From Diorhabda sublineata (taxonomy: Eukaryota > Arthropoda > Insecta > Coleoptera > Chrysomelidae), in assembly GCF_026230105.1 (NCBI RefSeq), contig NC_079477.1, positions 14,947,001 through 15,011,000 on the forward strand: a stretch of 64,000 bases of DNA, given 5' to 3'. The translations under genes and the position numbers were made by a program. Shown here in pieces: positions 23,131 to 36,215 of this stretch. Below the pieces are notes generated by a model. It ran no database searches. It was given only the letters and a program-made list of their open reading frames with translations, and was not told the origin of the DNA. Within the stretch, counting starts at the first letter, position 1, and the number at the start of each line of letters is the position of its first letter.

Positions 23131-25434
23131 TATGGCTTTTATTCACCACTAGTCACAGTATTTGAAACTTACAATATTATAGTCCAGAATAAAAATATAA
23201 TGGAAAAAACGGGCTTCACAGAAAATAATAAAGGTTCTGGCATAATAAGGTCATGACAACAGAGCTTTGGAATTCCAAAGGTATAGTCTTTTTTGATTAT
23301 CTAGTCAACGATAAATAACAAGGCAATATTATGCTATTTTAAGTTATTTTGATACCGCATTCCAGAAAAAAAGACTGTATTTGTTGAAGAAAAGAGTTTT
23401 GCATCAACACGACAACGTTACAGAAAAACTAGCCGTACTTTCTTACGATTTAGCGTTTCAACCAGTTGTGGATAGTTATAGCTACTGACAGCATCGAAAA
23501 TGTTAACTTCATTATTTCACAAATGAATAAAGTAATACCTGGCTAGATAAAAATTATAAGATGAATATAGATATAAATTAGTGAATTTTGCCTGAATCAA
23601 AATGGAATCTTAAATAAAAAATATATTGAAACATCTCTTTAATTACATAAGTCCTCTTGGCTTTTCATAAGTTTATCAAGAATCAACAGCAAAGATAAGA
23701 AATAAAAGAAGAATCTGGACTAAGAGCTGAAGACATGGATTTATGAAGACGATGATAATTATAATATATGGTTAATTTCATCCTAAAAGTAGTAGGATAA
23801 TTTTGAAGAAAAGCGGATAGAAAATAGTTAATTTTAGTCAAACATTTCACAAGGATGGTACTTAACAATTCATTATCTCTTCAAGAAATAGAGTCAAACA
23901 CAAAATCAAATCGGTACTTCACAGGAGTGATAAAATTGAGTCGTAAGTATTATGTTCAAAATATTCTTATAGCTAAGTAAATGTTATTGAAAATAACTAA
24001 TTTAATTAACTAGAGAAATACCTGAATCGGAAATATTTCGCTATCTAGCTCAACATTCTAATGAGGCTACATAAATTATTGTATTCGAAAATATTTTCAA
24101 TTTGTTAGAGGATACTGAATTTAGTAATGTGTACGCCACTGTACCTTATCAGACAGTCACATGACAAGCGCATTTGAAAACGAAGCATGTTTCTACCACC
24201 TGTGAGAAAACAAATAGGAAGTGAATGTATGTATAACGTGTTGTAGCAAAATTTATATTGTTTACTAATACTGTATATAAGGTCGTAAAATATGTCTACT
24301 AAAGGCAACCAAGCAAAGTAAGCATAATTTATTGTAGACAGAATGAATCACTCTCATTACATTTGAATTGTGACAGTCGCGAATCTCATAATATATAAAA
24401 AAAAATAAGATTAATTATTCCTCTATTTTTCCTTTTTATTTCTAAAGCAGAATGCAATAACATTCTGCTAACCCTAATGTTTTTGAACAAGAAAATAGAA
24501 GAATTAAACAATCATAAGAATTAATTTATTCAGTTAAATTTAGTGGGAAATTTTTCAAATGATTTCCAAAATGATACAAATGAAAAAAAAGTAACGACAA
24601 AATGATAAAACATACTAAATTTTAATAACATAGACCCTGTATTTGAAATCAATTCAATATTGTTCAGATACTGTTTTTTATATGAAAAATGTTCGGTGCA
24701 ATATTAATAAATATCAAATTGGAAAATTTCATGTCTTCATACTTTGAGGACTACATTATTATTCCATGAAAAACCAGCAATTTGGATATTTAACAAAAAT
24801 CTGATATTACCATCAAAGTCTTTTAAAAGAATTATCCAATTTTAATGGTTTATTTAACTGAACGTTTTCGTTGTTGTTGAAATTTATATTCTTCTTTTCC
24901 TACGTCCACTTATGAAAATTATATTATTTCACACTAATTTTTACCTAAGAAAGTAGCTTATTTCACACATATACTAAAAAATAACAAAACATATATGTAT
25001 TGAAATACTTTTTTTTTTAATGTTATATATGGTCTCGAACGATAGAAGGAATACGCGAATACAATATGGGTGCCGAATGGCAAACGGCCAAATTTAAGAG
25101 GACTGAAAAAGTAGACAATATGATGTTTTGAGGTTATATTGATATTTACAATATAAATTGAAAGTTTGTTGTTATTTGTTTTCAAATAAATACTAGTGTC
25201 TGCTAGATAATTTAAACGTTCAAATTAAGTGTTATTACTACTACTGGGGAATGTATAACGTAGAAAATTACTACAAAATAAAAAATATTTTGTAGGATTT
25301 CCAGCACACGTGTTTATATACTTTTTAACATATGTGTGATATTGTTTAATTGACTTTCCTTTGTGAAAAATATGTTTTTTTGAAGAATTTTTCATGTGGT
25401 CGTAGAAAAATAGTGTACACATCTCGCTGGAAAG
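23131..25434. other. AT-rich DNA, no gene seen
   Basis: Several 61-75 codon open frames occur, none with recognisable features. Confidence 0.55.
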
Positions 25435-25500
25435 TTTATTTTATTTCGCACTCGTTACGCTTCAGCACTCGCCGCCTCGCGGCCAGCGCCCAACAGTAAT
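25435..25500. other. Abrupt GC-rich patch
   Basis: About 60 bases rich in GC and CpG (containing CACTCGCCGCCTCGCGGCC) stand out sharply. Flanking sequence on the minus strand is open for 65 codons (25225-25422) without a known motif. A transposon end is the likeliest reading, but there is no partner repeat in view. Confidence 0.3.
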
Positions 25501-26689
25501 TAGTGCAAAATGTATCACTTTGCAAACTCGTTATATGGTATACTAATTTAGAACAAAAATCCTTAATTGCAACCCATATCGCTGCAAGTATAATAGACGG
25601 TAAATTTTGGCAAAAAAGGGATTATGTCTACTATCTAATCAAAAAACTACTAATACCTTTACAAGTCAGATACATAATCTTGTTCTAATTAGCAGGTCAT
25701 CAGTAGCACGAATTCTTAAAGCGTATTGCAAGCTTATAAACTAAATATATTAGGAATTACCCAGAGATCAATTAGACATGAGAAAAAATTCTAATAGAAA
25801 CATTCTTTATTCTGATAAATCTGGGGTACTATAATAGATTTGATCCCTTTCGTGAAGACAACCATCTTCATCATTCATATGTTTTAGACCTAGTGAGACA
25901 ATTTCAAAAACACTACAAAAATGGTGTTAAGGCTGAAGTAGTATCATAATAATTTAGATCTCAGATAACAAGCAGTAGAAAATTGGTCTACGAATCTGTA
26001 TTTCGCGTTTTTAGGGTTTTTAAAGTTCATCCTTACAAGATATATTAGATGACCAAAATAGAGTTTGTTAGCCTTAATAGTCCCAGATCTTCTGTTTTTG
26101 AGAAATATGAAAATATTCTCAACTCATCATGCCACAGAATATACAAATGTGGAAAGTCATCAACTAACTAATCTTTTTTATTATTAATATTTTTACAATG
26201 TTCGTTTTAAAGAGTAGGTAAGAATGAACGAAAAATATCTGTATCGTAAATATTTGTATGCATTTTATTTTTAAAAACCAATGTAGATTGTAGAATAATG
26301 AGGTGAAAAGTTTTATATATACACACTTCAAGTAATTTTTTTCTTGCCGACTCTATGTTGAAAGAACTCGATTTACGTTTTTACTTTAGTTTGAAGTTTT
26401 CCGAAAATATGATCTACTCTAAAATTTTATCTTAAATTATAGGTTTTATTTCTGATATTTCAAGTAAGTAGCCATTATTTTTCTAGTATTTACGCACAAG
26501 ATTTTCTGTGGTTACTTAGATTCTATTTTAGGAATTGTAAGCAGTTTACCGAAGCTAAAACCATATCCTTACTTTTTAATCCATTCGTTTTTTCAAATCT
26601 CACATCAGCAAAATAAATAATAATAACAGAAAGTATGTTGAATATATGTGGCTTAAGTTTGACAATATCCATCCACCTCAAGGAACACC
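25501..26689. other. AT-rich DNA, no gene seen
   Basis: No coding or RNA signal was recognised. Confidence 0.55.
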
Positions 26690-26885
26690 TCAAAACACAC
26701 TGTTACAAGCCCTTAACTTAATCGATCTAGCGACTCGACCGATGTTTCCACTTCCTTAAAAAAATTGTGATAAATGAAATTGACTGTTCAGAGATACTAG
26801 GTCTTTTTAGAATACATAATCTGGCACGCCACAATCCCACTCTTAATAGGACTAATGTGATAAGTTTTCAATCTTTATATAGATT
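26690..26885 (+). pseudogene. Possible C-terminal fragment of a non-LTR retrotransposon
   Basis: The plus-strand frame reads HFLKKIVINEIDCSEIL and IHNLARHNPTLNRTNVISF. The pattern DCSELL...F.VP.R.TR....F...RTN is a known C-terminal region in several non-LTR RT proteins. The frame stays open for about 48 codons. No RT core is present nearby, and the match rests on spacing and a few residues. Confidence 0.35.
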
Positions 26886-28822
26886 GTGACAATATTTTTG
26901 TCATATACAGAACTCTTTTAATATTTTTGCAGCACTATCTACTTTTACCATTTTGTATCTTTTTAATTATTCTTATTCGGCAAAATTAACATCGAATTAT
27001 CTACAGCTATTAGGCTTACTATCTTCGTATTCTGTACACGATATCAGTAATATTTCATAGGAGTGTATTACTGTTTATTTCTAATATTCCACATTGCCTC
27101 CTTTATTAGAAATGAGAATTTCTTCGTGTATTTTTTGTCATATTTCAAGAATCGCCTGAAATTTGCCTCTGTACCATTTTCTTTTCAATGTTTCATCTGT
27201 AACTTATCAATGAGAAATCTACCCTGCTCATTTTTTGTTGAAAATAAGTTGATTTTAAAAATGCAAAAATCTATATTATCTTGATGAAAGTTCGCAAAAT
27301 ATTATGCATTAAATAATCGATATATTAGGATTATCTAGGCCCCGATAAGAAACCTAAGCTGAATAAAAAATTATGGAAAAATTGCTTGCAAGTTTATCTC
27401 GGAACTATTTTTATTACTCGGCAATTGGCTTTTGAATTTTTTTTATAATTTGAGTGTAATCCCTCTTCTTTGTCGGCTCACGCTCAGTTTCACTTTTTTT
27501 TGAAATGAATTGCATGAATTAAAAATAAATCATTTGAAGGAATGCTAACTGTGCTGTAGAACAATATTGTAGTCTAATATTCAAATCAAACATGTAATAT
27601 TTGGTTATTTTTATCATGATTGAAATTTCACTTCCAGATTTGTTTTCTAAGAAACAAAAAATATTTTACAGACATAATTTTAACAATTTCTCTTAAATAA
27701 TGAAAAAAATAATTCATATTCCGTAAACTACCACTCGTGTACCCACAAATAATTTGCTTATCCAAGCTATTATGTTAAGTGGATTTACATGAAATAAAGC
27801 AACGACAGAACACGAATTTGAGTACTGTGTGAACAAATAATCGAATGTTGCGTGCTAGCCTTACGTTACAGAAAATTTCATAATAGGCAGTTATAATTAT
27901 TATAATGGAAATGTTTTAGACAGATTATAGATGAAATGGGCGATTTGGGATTGGTGTGCATGTTATTCACGAAATGAAACTTATTCCGCCATTTACAAAA
28001 TTTATTATCGTATGACTTTTTAGTGCAGACAGGAAGCCTGAATTTCATCAGTCTTGTTCTATTTTAAAATGGATTCAGTTATTACTCGTATATAATAGAT
28101 ACAACTATCAAACAACCAGACTAACGGTGCTGTAGAATGCTGAGAATGCAGTGTCTCTCGCTGCTCTGAACAAATCAGTATAGTTGTTACCTTGATATTT
28201 TCCTCGAAAACTGTCAACTGTATCAGTAGAGTCGTTTTCACGTGACACTTATAATTATTTGAAAGGAGCATTTGCAAGATGCCGAGAAGAATTCCTAGAT
28301 CCGAACGACAAATTTTACTTAAAAATTTTAACATGCAAAATATATATGTGCCAAATTGATGAATAAAATGTTCACGATTAAGCAACAAAAAGTTCGAAAT
28401 AGTTATTTACTTGATAACTTCGGGAAGTGATTAAGTACGGTACGAGATAGATGTTTATGGACGAGGCGACGAAGGAGCTGAGACCAGAATATCTATTCGA
28501 GTATCGTAATAATAACTTCACGAACGTATATCGTAATATGTTTTTTTTCATACTGTTTTCGCAAAATTATACAAAAATATGAAATCTGATATTTGACAAT
28601 TTTACTGAAAAATAGCTCCTTTGATTATTCTCTTATTATTTAAAAAAATAAAAATTAACAGTACTCACTAAGGTAACATTGTGAACAAAGGTAGACATTC
28701 AATTCAATACTTATGAGACGTGGATAAGACATGTCAACTGCAAGACAAAATCACAGAACATTAAGTAGCAGCACTAAAAAATCCCTGAAAACATTTGCAA
28801 TCTTTATTAATCCCATTGAGTA
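26886..28822. other. AT-rich DNA, unassigned open frame
   Basis: A minus-strand open frame of 109 codons at 28059-28388 is longer than most chance frames here, but its product was not recognised and no splice context is clear. Confidence 0.45.
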
Positions 28823-29445
28823 CCGGGTGTTCCAATAAGAATGGCTCTAGGCCTTAAAAAATTTATAACAACCTCGAGAGAAACCTGGAAATTATTTACA
28901 GAGCTGTAGGTCCACCGCTAGAGGGCGTAATTAAATACCAAGAATTATAAATTGAATAATTTACAAATTTTGCCTAATGAGATGCATTTAAAGTATGATT
29001 ATCGTATTCTTTAAGAAATTCAGCGTATATTTGATTTTACAAGTTTCAGTCTATCTCTTCAAATAAGAGTTGGGGGAAGCAGGAACTTTATTATTTAAAA
29101 ACGCCTTTAAGTCCAGTTCTACTTAACATATCTATGTAAACCTAGTTTTTTTTGAAGAGAGCTCCTTTCTACCAATGTAAGAGTTATAATTTCGGAAAAA
29201 CGTAATGAGTAATGTATACGCTAGAGGGCGCTATTTATTTATTTTTTTAAATCTAGCTATCCTTGAAAAATGCAGTTTTAATTAAGGAATATACAAGTAG
29301 ACCAAAATAGCTTGACTGAACGGATTTTAACATTTTTTGACTCCTCAAAATTGTCTTTCCTTGTTCTATTAATAATAGTTCCAATAATTATGTCAATATT
29401 ACTGTCACCGGGAAACTGCGTTATGCAAGTTAAAATGGAAATATA
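28823..29445. repeat. Left long TIR
   Basis: This is the left arm, about 623 bases, matching the right arm in inverted orientation with scattered substitutions and small indels. The inner limit is the AAAATGGAAATATA word. Confidence 0.8.
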
Positions 29446-29463
29446 ACTTAAGATACCTCGCTA

Positions 29464-30459
29464 GTGACGACCTAAATGTTCAAATTGTCGCCCTTCATTT
29501 TCGATACAAGCGTTTATTCTTTGAAGAGTAGATTGAACAGAAGTCTCAATTTCTGCTCTCGAAATTCTCTGAATAGTGTTTCGTATTCTGTCGATCATGT
29601 TATCTCTAGTAGTGGGTCTAATTGCACAAACAAAGTCTTTAATCCGGCCCCAGAGATAGAAATCTAAGACGGTTAAGTTTGGTGACCTGGCTGGCCAAAA
29701 AAAATAGGCCTCCACGTCCTAACCACCTATCAGGGTAAGCATTAAAAATTCTCTAACTTGTCTGTAGAAATGCGCAGGACACCTATCGTGCTGAAACAAC
29801 AAAGAGTTGCTAGTGATATATCTTCTAGAAGAAGTTCCCCGTTAATTGTGTTGTCAAAAATAAAAGATCCAGCTTTGTCTTACCACAAAATACGTGACAT
29901 TGAGTGTCGTCATTTAACATATGTAGTAATCAGTTGCAATAATCCAACCTTCTGTCGTAATCACGATCAACCAATTGTTGATGCAGTACTATATGATATA
30001 GATGAAATCGAAAAGAAATATAATGTCCTATTAAATATCTTTCCGGAATGATAAATAAATTATTATGTTAACATATAACCATGCCAACAAATAATATTAT
30101 GCGGCTAAAATTTGTTTAATCTTTTTACATCATAATTTACCTGTGTCCTGTCAAAATACGTTGAACGGGGGTTTTGCTTATTCCCAAGTCTCTACTTACC
30201 GCTTTAATACTAATAATTGCGGGTTAAATTGCACATATGCCAAAACATTTATTGTGTTTTCCTATGAACGACCTCTGCCGCGTCTTCTAAATACAGGAAG
30301 ATTTACATTTCTAGTCGTTCTTAAACGGTGTATGAGTCGACGAAATACTCTGCTACCGGGATGACTTCTTTGGGGATATTGTATGGCCGCAGTTGCATTT
30401 CTCATACATTTAAAGTAAATGCCTATCATATTAAATGCTTCTTCGTTTGTAACAATCAT
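29464..30459 (-). pseudogene. Mariner-like transposase (DD40/41D type), broken
   Basis: The minus strand starts with an intact 65-codon frame (30459-30262), MIVTNEEAFNMIGIYFKC with RRLIHRLRTT later, matching the N-terminal helix-turn-helix (DUF4817-like) domain of such transposases. Downstream in shifting frames are YDRRLDYCNW, RILW, then IFDNTINGELLLEDI, FQHDRCPAHFYRQVREFL, AYPDRWLGRGG and finally LTVLDFYLWG...EGRQFEHL. The second catalytic Asp (QHD) and third (VLD) are about 40 residues apart. The first sits beside an apparent deletion that fuses the LWTDE region to the INGE region, removing roughly 60 residues. At least two frameshifts are present. The enzyme would have bound the TIRs and cut and joined DNA. 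Confidence 0.8.
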
Positions 30460-30595
30460 CTTAGATATAACTTTTAAGTAAATTTAATGCACACAAATAG
30501 CAATGACGCGTAAATGAACAAATTACTAGCTTTATTAATTTGACACAAGACATATCTTTTTGTTTTGTTTTTTTCATGGCCCACTACTTGTTTTT

Positions 30596-31350
30596 ATATA
30601 TTTCCATTTTAACTTCCAGTTTTCCGGTGACAGCATAACTAATATTGACATTATAATTGGAACACTCATTAATAGAACAAGGAAAGAAAATTTTGAGGAG
30701 TCAAAAAATGTTAAAATCCATTTAATCAACCCAGAGTAATTCATGTTTAAAGGAAAATGCTTAAAATTTATACATTTCTTAGGATATCTCGTAATACGAA
30801 AAAGATTTTCGCCATTCTGTTGCTATTTTGGTCTACTTTTATATTCCTTGATTAAAACTGCGCTTTTCAAGGATAGCTAGATTTAAAAAAATAAATAAAT
30901 AGCGCCCTCTAGCGTATACGTTACTCATTAGGTTGCTTCGAAAATATAACTCTTACATTAGTAGAAAGGAACTCTCTTCAAAAAGACTAAGTTTTCATAT
31001 ATATGTTAATTAGAACTGGACTTACAGGCGTTTTTTCATAATAAACTTCCCGTTTCCCTCCACCTCTTATTTGAAGAGATAGACTAAGACTTGTAAAATC
31101 AAATATAAGCTGATTTTCTTAAAGAATACGATAATCATGGTTTAAATGCATCTTAATTAGGCAAAATTTGTAAATTATTCATTTTATAATTCTTGGTATC
31201 TAATTACGCCCTCTAGCGGTGGACCTACAGCTCTGTAAATAATTTCCAGGTTTTTCTCGAGGTCACTTTTGTAATAAATTTTTTCCCCAAAACTGTACTA
31301 TAAACGGTTCCCGAGATATGGTCAAGAGCCATTCTTATTGGGACACCTGG
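30596..31350. repeat. Right long TIR with a ~100-base extra segment
   Basis: This is the right arm, about 755 bases, an inverted copy of the left arm except for roughly 100 bases at about 30719-30821 with no counterpart on the left. The segment is either an insertion here or a deletion in the left arm. Confidence 0.75.
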
Positions 31351-31478
31351 TACACCCCACCGAAGAACTTCTAAACTAATTAAGATAGGAAATTTTTTCA
31401 CATTCGTCTTTTTCATTGATTTTGAACCTAAGTTTTTCCACTTTTTCAAAGAATAACGATGGTACTAGCAATCATAAA

Positions 31479-32655
31479 CAAGGTGTCCAAAAAGTGCGTC
31501 GGGTATTTGCTTTCGCGCCACGGAGCGACGAAGGGGAGCGGGGAGGGATTCGTAGCATCCTACATTTTGTGGAGTTTCAGTCACGATGGAACAGTACTCT
31601 GGGACGCATCGCGCATTTTGCTTATGAGCGTATTATAGTAACGGCGATTCAATAGTGACTGCTCAACATCTGTATCGTGCGGAATATAGTACACGCCACG
31701 CGCCCTCGTTTAGTTCGCGATGAAGAAACAATAGAAGAAGTTGAGGCGTCGGTTCGTCGAAATCCATCTTTATCCATCCGAAAGCGAAGCCAAGCGTTAA
31801 ACATAAAAAATCGTCGTTACATTTGATTTTAAAGGAAGATTTGCATCTAAAAGCCTATAAAATTCAATTGGTTCAAGAATTGCGGATGAAATGATGCAGC
31901 AATTTAACAACTTTGCAAACATACTGATAAACGACGAAGAAAATTTTCACCTGAATGGTCATGTTAATATGCAGAATTGTCGGTACTAGGCATTCGAGAA
32001 TCCGAGACGAAAGCATGAACGACCCCTGCACAGCCCAAAGGTCGTCGTTTGGGCCGCTATGTCTGCTAAAGGAATTATTGATCCTTATTTTCATGAAGAT
32101 CAACGAGGCCGAAGAACCAATGTGAATAGTGACCGTTACTGCAATATGTTGCGAAATTTTTTGGTCCCAGAGTTGCAGGAGATTGCAGGTTTCAACTCAA
32201 GAACGTGATTCCAGCAAGATGGGGCCACTTGCCATACCTCGAATGAGTCGATGGAAGTTGTGAATGAATTATTCCCTAATAAAGTCATTCCGCAAAGGGG
32301 TAACATCAACTGGCCTCCCAGAAGCCCAGAATCACCCGACCTTAACCCGCTTGACTATTTTGTATGGGGATACCTTAAAAGTAAGGTTTATCAAAATAAT
32401 CCAACGAACCTAACCGAATTGAAGAAAAACATCAGGTCAGAAATGGCAGCAATATCAAGAGCTGTGTGTAGACGTGTTATCGCCTATCTTCGTTTCCGTT
32501 TAGAAGAGCGCCTGCCAGCAACGTAATGGTCATCATTTGGATAACATCATCTTTTCCAATTCAAATGGTATCAAAAAACAATAAAAGTTTTTATTGCTTA
32601 TAAATATTTTTTGTTTACTTCTTACAAATACCCGATACCCTTTCTGGACACCTTG
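31479..32655 (+). mobile_element. 1.2-kb mariner-like element
   Basis: The left end reads CAAGGTGTCCAAAAAGTGCG and the right end, reverse complemented, CAAGGTGTCCAGAAAGGGTA. TA follows the right end (32656-32657), whereas the left flank reads TAAA. A plus-strand transposase relic fills the interior. Length and TIRs fit a near full-length member of the superfamily. It sits 128 bases from the larger element. Confidence 0.75.
31600..32526 (+). pseudogene. Mariner-like transposase (DD41D type), broken
   Basis: The plus strand reads, across frame changes, EVEASVRRNPSLSIRKRSQA (second helix-turn-helix), LKAYKIQLVQELR, NFHLNGHVNMQNCR, HSPKVVVWAAMSAKGIIDPY, NVNSDRYCNMLRNFLVPELQ, FQQDGATCHTSNESM and INWPPRSPESPDLNPLDYFV, ending near RLEERLPAT at 32526. 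The QQD and PLD aspartates are kept; the first (SDEAHF) is worn. The spacing is 44 residues, or 41 if the apparent three-residue repeat in SPESPD is ignored, against 34 in true mariner. The last 91 codons (32251-32526) are undisturbed. Front-end damage includes frameshifts near 31830, a TAG near 31988 and a TGA near 32207. TIR placement agrees with transcription from left to right. Confidence 0.8.
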
Positions 32656-35600
32656 TATATAGAAAAGTGGATTTTCAGGTTCTAGCACAGATATAGATAA
32701 TCTTTTTGGTAATTTATTTTTTATCAGTTTAAAACGTTTATAAATTTTTGTATAGCCATTGAATATTATAGCAAAACTTTTGCAATGAACAAATTCGAAC
32801 AATTGAAATTGATTCTTAATATGTTATTTCTATTTCTAGCTTTTCCTTCTCATATTCATATTTTGATAAAGACTGAAAGTAGTCAAAACATCAAAAAGTT
32901 TTATCTATTTTTCAAAATATTAAAAAACTAATTCTATAACAGAAGAGACCCATATTATGAAATATACGAAAATATTGATCGGTTCTCCAACAAAAAAAAA
33001 ATAGGAAGAAGTGTATATAGACAAACTTGAACATGAACCAAAGTAATAGAGCTATTGGTTGGAATCGTGCAATTGATCTATATTAATATTTCACTTCAAC
33101 CGTTACAACTTTATAGTCATATTTCCGAGTGAAAGGCTTTTATTATTGTAGTGATTACCATAAGCTGAAGTAGTTTTCAATATATATAAGTTTGTTTCAC
33201 AAGATTGTCAAATTTATAGTTATTTATTCTGAAATATTTCATAACTTATTGAAACACTTGATTACAGTTTTTTTCCAATGTTTGAAAAACGGTAAATCGA
33301 AATAACAGTTCTTTAAAAGCAGGAACAACAACACGGGGAACACATATCAAAATCATCATTCAGAACGTAAAGTTAGTTTTTATTAGAACATAAAAAATTT
33401 TACAACTTAAAACAGGTGATGGTGTCGGTGGTATAATTTGTTATTAGTTCTATCGTTTTCTTATTAATATTGATCAATTTTAAATATATTACTGTTGATA
33501 AGCAGATACTGACATGAAGTTAACTTATTATTCATCTAGCTTTAACTGCAATGATTAATGAGATCCTAATAAAGCGCACTAAAGGTGTTCAATGTATAGA
33601 AGAGTTTATTTATGTAGATTAAATAACTGAATGGAATAAGAACAATGTGATTGGGGAGGATTACATCTGAGAAAACTAGATACATATCAACACAATTGGA
33701 GATAAATTAGTAATAATTAACTTTGAAATAGAAATTCGCTAAACAAAACATTGACTCCAGATACAGGACTGGTTGAACATTAATCTGAATGGAGATAAAC
33801 TAAACGTAAATGGCTATCTAGATAGAAATATTGACAAGAATTATATAGATATTAGAGAAAGAAGAAAGTCATATACTCCTTCAATAGTATCTTCAACAAT
33901 ATCCAATTCTTTGTTGGAAATGTTCCAATTAATTAATGTTTCCAAAATTTCATAAAAAACGGGATAGAACGTACGTAAGAAATTTCAAAATACATCTGCC
34001 TTACTAATCAAAAGCGCCGTAAAATGTGCAAATGTACATTCTACATGGCGTGCCCGACCTTGCTATTCCACCTATCTTCGCACTTCTCATTTCCGTCCCA
34101 CCGTTACTTTATAGTTATCACTTCCTTCATCCCATATCCAACGAGCTTCTCGTTTTCTTCCCGCCATACAGCAGTTCCGAAACAGTGACATTAATCCTTT
34201 CAGTTCGTTTTAGAGATGAAAATCATATTAGTGAATATGAAGGGAACGTATTTAATGGTCATTTAACAATATTTTTTAAGTTGATCGTGACATATTAAAC
34301 GTTTTTTTTTTTAAATTTGAAATATCTTTTCCTTTTGAACTCTTTATGTTGTTTCAAAAGTTAGAGTATTTGGGCTTTAGATTTTACTGTTTTTTTATAA
34401 ATATCTTACACTCTCTTCGATACTTTCGTCTATTTCTTTACCAAAATTGTCTTATTGAAACGATAATATATTTGATTGGCTTTTCTTACCCACCCATTCA
34501 CTATCTCTATTTCCATTTTCTGTTAATTAGTATAATATAGTATAATTAATTACTATCAGGTATTGAAATGTAGTTACTACATCTATTATTTGTTCTTTCA
34601 TTATTAAGCCTTCTGCATATTCCCTTTTTTTGGTCACTACTATCCTTAAGCATCTTTGTAGTGAAATTTAGTAAACTTTAAAGATTGTTTTTTTAATAGG
34701 ACAATAAAAATAGACTCAGAAACTCAACTTTTATTTGTGATTATTTCTTGAACTGCACATGGAAATTGGGAACATTCCCAATTTCCAACTTTGAATCAAC
34801 TATGAAATATACATTTCAAGGATATGTCAATCAACAATTTGATACTTATATTCTAGTCTTTCAAATTTCAATTGCTATGATTTGTTCAAATTTTTATGAT
34901 GAAAATAATCATTTCAAATAGCGATTAACTTATAGTAATCATCCGTATGCTGGTGAAGACACGTAGTCAACGCAGAAAGATCGTCAAATAAAAACTATAT
35001 TCATATTTATGTCACTTTATTTTCACGTTCAAACCATTTTTATAGCTATAGAATATCTTTTGTCGAGTTTATTTAGAATGAAATTAAGACATGGAAGATA
35101 TACCGTCCATCTTGCTAAGCTAGAGATTATATAATCATCATCCTGTTACTGCTTTTACCCAATTATTACTGATATTAATTACAATGGAGTTCTTACAAAT
35201 AAAAGCTTCACTCATCTTTTAAGTAGTGATAATCATCATACTTAAGACCTATCGGTAAATTATGGAATCATTCAAAAAATTCTGCAACTTATGAACTTTC
35301 CACATACACACACATCTCAGTAGCAAATGTACTCGTTGCTCTTCAGATAAATTTTGTTAAATGCATAGCTTCCAACATACTTCTCAGATACGACGAACAA
35401 ACAAAAAGGAGGAAGATCAAGAATACTATGAGGGTATAGCATTTAGATAGAATCATTCTGTGGATAATGGAAATGTTATTATTATTATCATCATATTCCT
35501 TGTGGTAACCGTTTTCTGAAAGCATCCACATATTAATCTGAGTGATTCCCTTGATCCTTATCCCATATCATGTGCCAAAGACGTATACACATAACAAGTA

Positions 35601-36204
35601 ATAAAATTATTTTTGGAAATAAATTTTCACCACTAAAACACAGTGAGCTGTTGTCCTATCTTGATGAAAAAAAGATATTTTCACTCGGAAGGTTCGAATG
35701 TAGGTAGGGTCAAAAACAACTAAGTCTTCCATAGTGCTCAGCGCGGTTTTATTTTAAATGATTTGCATGTGCTTTGAATTTTGCATGAATTTAAAAGATG
35801 GTGTTCAAAATTTTTGTAATAAAGTACAAGAGAGGACTGCATCTCCCTTCCTTAGATATAGAAAGGGATCTCCCTCAATCTGGGTAGTTGCGAAGATAAG
35901 AATATACGCCCAATTTTTATTCGATTATTACAACTAAATTTTCAATAAAAAAATTAATACAGTCTTTAGCAATATTTGGTCCATTTCCAGCCGGATTGAA
36001 TCAAATTATAAGTGAAATTAGAACATATCAGTAAAATCAATTGTATTTGTGAACGAGCTATGGACAAAGTTATACCTGGCACCAAAGATAATTAAATAGA
36101 GAACTCAATAATTACGTTTCAATTTTGTACAGTTTGAATCCAATTTAATAATGATTTAATTTATTATATATTTTAGTTTTTGTAGTTTTTGCATTAGATA
36201 TTTT
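32656..36204. other. AT-rich DNA, unassigned open frames
   Basis: Open frames at 33773-33955 and 34026-34298 (plus, 60 and 90 codons) have no recognised domain. The second lies in a less AT-rich patch (34026-34200) and is hydrophobic at its start. Nothing else was recognised. Confidence 0.5.
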
Positions 36205-36215
36205 ATTTGGTTCAT

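Larger units (their letters stand above)
28823..31350 (-). mobile_element. 2.5-kb mariner-like element with very long TIRs
   Basis: The left end CCGGGTGTTCCAATAAGAAT and right end (reverse complement CCAGGTGTCCCAATAAGAAT) are flanked by TA at 28821-28822 and 31351-31352. The inverted match continues inward for over 600 bases, through shared words such as CCGCTAGAGGGCGTAATTA and CTAGAGGGCGCTATTTATTT, to about 29445 and 30596. The central 1.15 kb holds a minus-strand transposase relic. This is a complete, TA-flanked insertion of the IS630/Tc1/mariner superfamily with unusually long TIRs. The transposase is broken, so it could only have moved with help. Confidence 0.85.

Noticed and set aside
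29476..30364. Plus-strand frames of 63, 97 and 73 codons within the long-TIR element
   Set aside because: They are shadows of the minus-strand transposase, which carries the recognised motifs.
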